A stretch of 64,000 bases of DNA from Sistotremastrum niveocremeum HHB9708 (lineage: Eukaryota; Basidiomycota; Agaricomycetes; Sistotremastrales; Sistotremastraceae): positions 1,091,825-1,155,824 of the forward strand of contig KV419398.1 in NCBI GenBank assembly GCA_001630475.1. The letters run 5' to 3'. Every line of letters starts with the position of its first letter. Position 1 is the stretch's first letter. Both the position numbers and the translations under genes were made by a program. This document shows, piece after piece, positions 60,105 to 64,000 of this stretch. The notes beneath the pieces are model-generated. The model was not told where the DNA came from and ran no database searches. It saw nothing but the letters and a program-made list of their open reading frames with translations.

Positions 60105-63100
60105 TCATCGCAAAGTAAGTAATTCGAGCTTTGGCTCAGACTATGAAAAAGGGTTAGACTGGTTGAGACACGGGATTAGAAAGAGTCTCACCTGATCTCC
60201 TGCATTCTGAGCTGGCGAGTAAAGAGGAGCCTGCGATGGCATCGAAGATATAGAATGTCTGCGTACGCGCAGCGGCGCAAACCCATCAGACGAAGGTCTC
60301 GAAACCCTCGATCCCGGACTCTCAAAATAATAAGAAAATGAAGACGGGGGATTCGATTCAACAGGAGTAGTCTGCGATTGCGATACGCTCTGCGAACGTC
60401 CTCTACCATGACCGAGTTCATGTAGTGTGATGCCGAGCATTTCCATGACGTCGTCTTGGGCGCGGGATAGGGCGTGGTTTGATGTGGAGGGGGTCATCAT
60501 TAGGGAACTTTGAGTCGTGAGTGGCCAGTCGTGGGAGACGAAACGGCCGGGCATGGGCATGGGTGGTACGGGAGGAATGATGTCTGCTGTATGACCATGG
60601 GTGACGAATGCGGAAGGAGGGGTGCGTAGGAGGGAAGTGCTACTTGCGCGACGCATACTACTCGCCATAGAAGACCTCACGCTCTTCTTCGACGTAGAAA
60701 GGCGTAGCGAAGCTTTCGATGCACGCATCGAAGTCTTGCGAGCTGCCGAAACACGACTGGATGGTCTGCTATTCGTAAGACCCGATGAAGAAGGCGTCGA
60801 CACGCCATCGCGTTCAAGTTTGAATTCCAACTCTTGCATCTCCGAAGCAAGCGATTCAGCCATTCCCCAAGCTTCCTCTCTCTCCGCTTCAAGCGAAGCG
60901 ATCTTCGTCTTGAGATCATTATTCTCCGCCGTCTGTCTGAGCAGACTCTTGTTAAGCTTCTGAAGCGACATTGCGAGTGCACTCGCATAATGTACGTCTC
61001 GCAGCCTATTGATCTGAGCCAGCTGATCCGTAGCTTGAAAGATCTCCTCAGCAAGCTTATCACAGCTCGCCGTGACCTCCGCCAGATCCTCCGTATATCG
61101 CACAGCAGCAGCCGCATCAGACCCATCACAATAAAGACTCAAACTCCTCAAAAGCACTCTCCGTCTCCTAACCTGCGCTTTATACTTCTGCTTCGCTTCC
61201 TCCCTCATCTGTTCCAATTTCTCAACTTCCATCGGTAAATCCTGATTATACACTTTCGGAGGAAGAATTCGGATCGAAGACGGTCCTGCGGATTTTCGAA
61301 TCGCGGCGCGAGCGATGTCTTGGAGTTCTGAGGAGGTGAGTGTCCATTGGGCGGCTTCGTAGGTGAGACCTTTCCAGCGGACTGAGAGGGGGAGGAAGCG
61401 AGGTGAGGAAGGAGTGACGAGACGGGTGTTGAGAGATGATGCGTCTGATGTGGCCTTTTTATGACTCATCGCAGGGGACGAAGACGCCATCGACGCTCTC
61501 TCAAATGTCGACGGAGGCCGTGGTCTAGGACCCGATATCCTCGATCCCTGCCCGTACTGACTTTGAGTCTGACCCTGACTCCCACTTTGCATCTGAGACT
61601 GAGACTGAGACTGAGAAGTAGGAAACCGATTCGGCAAAGGCGGGTGCTGATCCAAAACACTCGAAGTGGGAAAATCACCCATAAGCACCTGTTCCATCCC
61701 CCCTCCCATTCCCTCAGAGTGCGATCGATGCATCTGCACGTCCGCCGAAAAAAGCGGTGAAAAAGACCTCGGAGTCTCCGGAAACAGCGTCTCACGCTTA
61801 TTCTCCCTCTTAGTCCACGTCAATACCATCCTGGCTGGAGGCCTTCGTTGATTCGCACTGGGGATCGGTGAACTGCCCGAACGCTGCCTTTGGAGTTTTC
61901 CGAGGATTGTGGGTTTTGCGCTGGGTGGAGGAAGATTCGAGGGCTTGGGGTTTGGGGAGGGGGTGGTGGCATTTGTGGATAGGGATGCTAGAGATGCGTT
62001 GGACGAGTTTGAGCCGATGGTCGACGCTGTGCCTTGGGGTTGTGAGTAGTTCGATGAACTGGTGGACGCAGCCAAGGAAGAGGATTTCAGATCCGGCATG
62101 GATGGTTTGGCATGTACACCAGTGGCTCGGGCAGTCGATCCACTAGCAGTCGTACTAGTCCCCGTACTCGATGCACTTGGATTTCGACGATGTCCGTTCA
62201 CGAGCGACTCAGAGCTCTTCTTCCCTTTCTTCACCAGCTTCCTCGGCGCCGAATTCGAGTTCAAGTTCGAGGTCGAGGTCGAAGGACCAGGTGCCGATCC
62301 GTTATAATTGTTCAAAGTGCTAGGTAAGGAAGGTCTTCGTTCCTCTGAGGAGAGTTCAGAAGCTCTCTCATTCCTAAGAATCGGTTCACTAGGTCTTCGC
62401 TCTGGCATCCCCATCCCCATCCCGGTTCCAGTACCAGTGGCAGGAGTAACAGCAGAAAAAGGCCCAGGAGTCCCTGCAAATCCAATAGGAATCATCGCAC
62501 TCGTCGGTAGTCCATTCACCATCGCAGACCCATATGCAGACCCAAGACCACCTTGTACTTCACTCGCGAAAACGGGCGGTTTGAGAGGTTGTATACCCGC
62601 TCTCCCAGTTGCATAGTTCCTCATTGCTCCTGTGTTTCCTGAGGATATACTCGTACCGCTGGTACTTCCACTTCGTTCTCGAGAGTGTAATCTCAGCGGC
62701 CCTCCACCTCCAGGAAGACCGGAAAGACTTGATGAAGGGATAGGTGGAACGGCAGGAACAGCGGGAACAGGGACAGGAGGAGGCGTATAAGGCAACACAC
62801 TACCTTCCTCCTCCCCACCATCCCCCACCGCACCCGTCAGAGGAAGAGGAAGAGCAGGAGTCATACTCATCGTCGTTCTGGCACTATGAATTCCCGGTCC
62901 TATATAATCCCATATCTGATCAATGACAGGATCATATTCTCTTCCTTCGCCTTCCCCTGAAGGCGAGATGGAGTATGATGGCGAGTGAGGAAGGGATATA
63001 GCTGAGCGAGGAGCTGAGCTAGTAGATACTTTCGACCGGTGGGAAAAACCAGAGCGCGAACGCGAGTGAGAGTGAGAGTGCGAGGCAGAGGACCGAGATG

Positions 63101-64000
63101 CAGAAGTCGTAGAAGTGGAAGTAGAGCTCGTCGAAAGCCCACTCGAGAGCGAAGGCGAAGGTTTGCCCGTAATAAGCGGTCCTAAATCCAAGATGATCTC
63201 TTCTCCTTCTCCTTCTCCTTCACCCTCCTCTTCGCCGTTCCCTTCCTCGAAGGAGGTCTGGGTGAGTATTTCTCCTGTAATACTCGGTTCGTCTCTCCCC
63301 ATCAGCATAGGAGGAGAATGAGAAAGATCAAAAGATCCTTGACCAGTCTTCGAATATTGTCTCCGATGTCCCCACCCCATCTTCCTCGCAGGCACACGAT
63401 CTTTCTCCGTCGCCACATCAGTGCGAGCAAAAAATTGCTCGTCTCTCATCCGCTGTGCGAGTAAAGGACTCGAAATTTTCACCGGTGAACCAGGCGGACT
63501 CGGATCTTCAGGAATCAAACTGATCCTATGTCCCTCCCTCTCCCTCTCCCTCTCCCTCAATCCTCCTCCAATCGAATAATTCGACCCCGAGGCATTCGAA
63601 GGCGGCGTCTTCTCCGCACTTCCAAAAGATCCCGTAGATCCACTCCCAGATTTACTTCCACTGCCAGAGCTCTTCACACTTCCCTCTCCTCGAGTTCTTA
63701 TTGACATAGACCCATTAGAGAGTGAATCGACTTCTGTGATTCGGGATATACGGTGTGGGTAGGGAGTTACGAGGGACGGTAATATTATAGGAGGGGAGCC
63801 ATCGGAGGGATGGGATGATTGAGAATATTGTGAGGAGGGAGCAGACAATTGTGATGGAGGAGCGGAAGATTGGGAGGAAGGAGCTGAGGAGTGATTTTGG
63901 GAGGCAGGAGATATGGAGTGAAAAGGACGGGAGGGAGATAGGGCGGATCCAGAAGGACCCGGGGGAGAGGGGAATTGAGAAAGATCAACTGATTCAGTGG
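60105..64000 (-). CDS. Very large Ser-rich coiled-coil protein, 3' part
   Basis: The frame is open from the window edge, so the start lies outside. One exon runs from 64000 to 60192 and a short last exon (60105-60140, SEPKLELLTLR) follows a 51-nt intron (GTGAGA..CATAG); about 1,280 residues are visible. Most is low complexity: Ser/Thr/Gly, RERERERE, EGEGEGE, SHSHSHS and SQSQSQSQ tracts. A folded part lies near 60,800-61,400: LSVRWKGLTYEAAQWTLTSS, ELQDIARAAIRKSAGPSSIR, a basic helix (AKQKYKAQVRRRRVLLR) and a coiled coil (NNDLKTKIASLEAEREEAWG). This looks like a lineage-typical fungal scaffold protein; I do not recognise a named family. Reading on past 60192 without splicing would stop at 60141. 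Confidence 0.7.
61590..61616. repeat. GAGACT-type hexamer tract
   Basis: Several tandem copies of a six-base unit (GAGACT on the plus strand) inside the Ser-rich gene, coding for alternating Ser and Gln. Likely length-variable. Confidence 0.6.
63531..63558. repeat. CCCTCT hexamer tract
   Basis: About four copies of a six-base pyrimidine unit on the plus strand, coding for an Arg-Glu repeat on the minus strand in the Ser-rich gene. Replication slippage could vary the copy number. Confidence 0.6.

Noticed and set aside
60601-62616. Several long plus-strand frames inside the Ser-rich gene
   Set aside because: They mirror the low-complexity minus-strand coding sequence; repeat composition keeps the other frames open.
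1-64000. tRNA, rRNA, CRISPR arrays and mobile elements
   Set aside because: I looked for clover-leaf-like segments, terminal repeats, reverse transcriptase or transposase motifs and regular spaced repeats and saw none that I could support.

Overview
This window is nuclear DNA of a filamentous basidiomycete, most likely a mushroom-forming Agaricomycete. The evidence is dense genes on both strands, many introns of about 46-62 nt with GT..AG ends, and families typical of that group: a DUF6533 seven-helix protein, a Kre9/Knh1-like GPI wall protein, Argonaute, an NFX1-type helicase fused to CbbX-type AAA modules, and a SLIP-GC-like GTPase. No rRNA, tRNA, CRISPR array or intact transposon was recognised. 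For several genes I joined exons by hand; where the summed exon length is divisible by three and matches the family, I say so.

Layout. 1-5.4 kb: the 5' part of GWT1 (GPI-anchor inositol acyltransferase), a divergent unknown protein, an NT-C2 domain protein, and a probably mitochondrial protein with a possible RnpA-like segment. 6.2-18 kb: a CHS7-type chitin synthase export chaperone, a DUF6533 membrane protein, a ZZZ3-like SANT protein, a PBDC1/YPL225W homologue, a hotdog thioesterase, an EI24/RRT8-type membrane protein and an amino acid permease. 18.2-41.4 kb is the most interesting block: a SLIP-GC-like nuclear GTPase diverges from a 2,329-residue protein with an NFX1/ZNFX1-like SF1 helicase, a Cys-rich segment and three AAA+ modules. 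Then come an unrecognised gene without visible introns, an F-box protein, a second such unrecognised gene with CxxC pairs, and an Argonaute whose DEDH residues all appear present. 41.8-51.8 kb: a second CHS7 paralogue in opposite orientation, a Zrg17-like cation-diffusion protein, a CSC1/DUF221 osmosensitive channel and the Kre9/Knh1-like GPI protein. 52.3-60 kb: ORC3 and the cohesin subunit SCC3/STAG, head to head. 60.1-64 kb: the 3' part of a very large Ser-rich coiled-coil protein that runs off the window.

How genes may work together. Several genes serve the cell surface and secretory pathway (GWT1, two CHS7 paralogues, the GPI wall protein, CSC1, the Zrg17-like protein). ORC3 and SCC3 both act around S phase and share one 5' region. 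The helicase-AAA protein and Argonaute lie 6 kb apart; since NFX1/ZNFX1/Hrr1 helicases act with small-RNA pathways elsewhere, an RNA-silencing or genome-defence neighbourhood is a reasonable hypothesis, but it is an inference from family membership and proximity.
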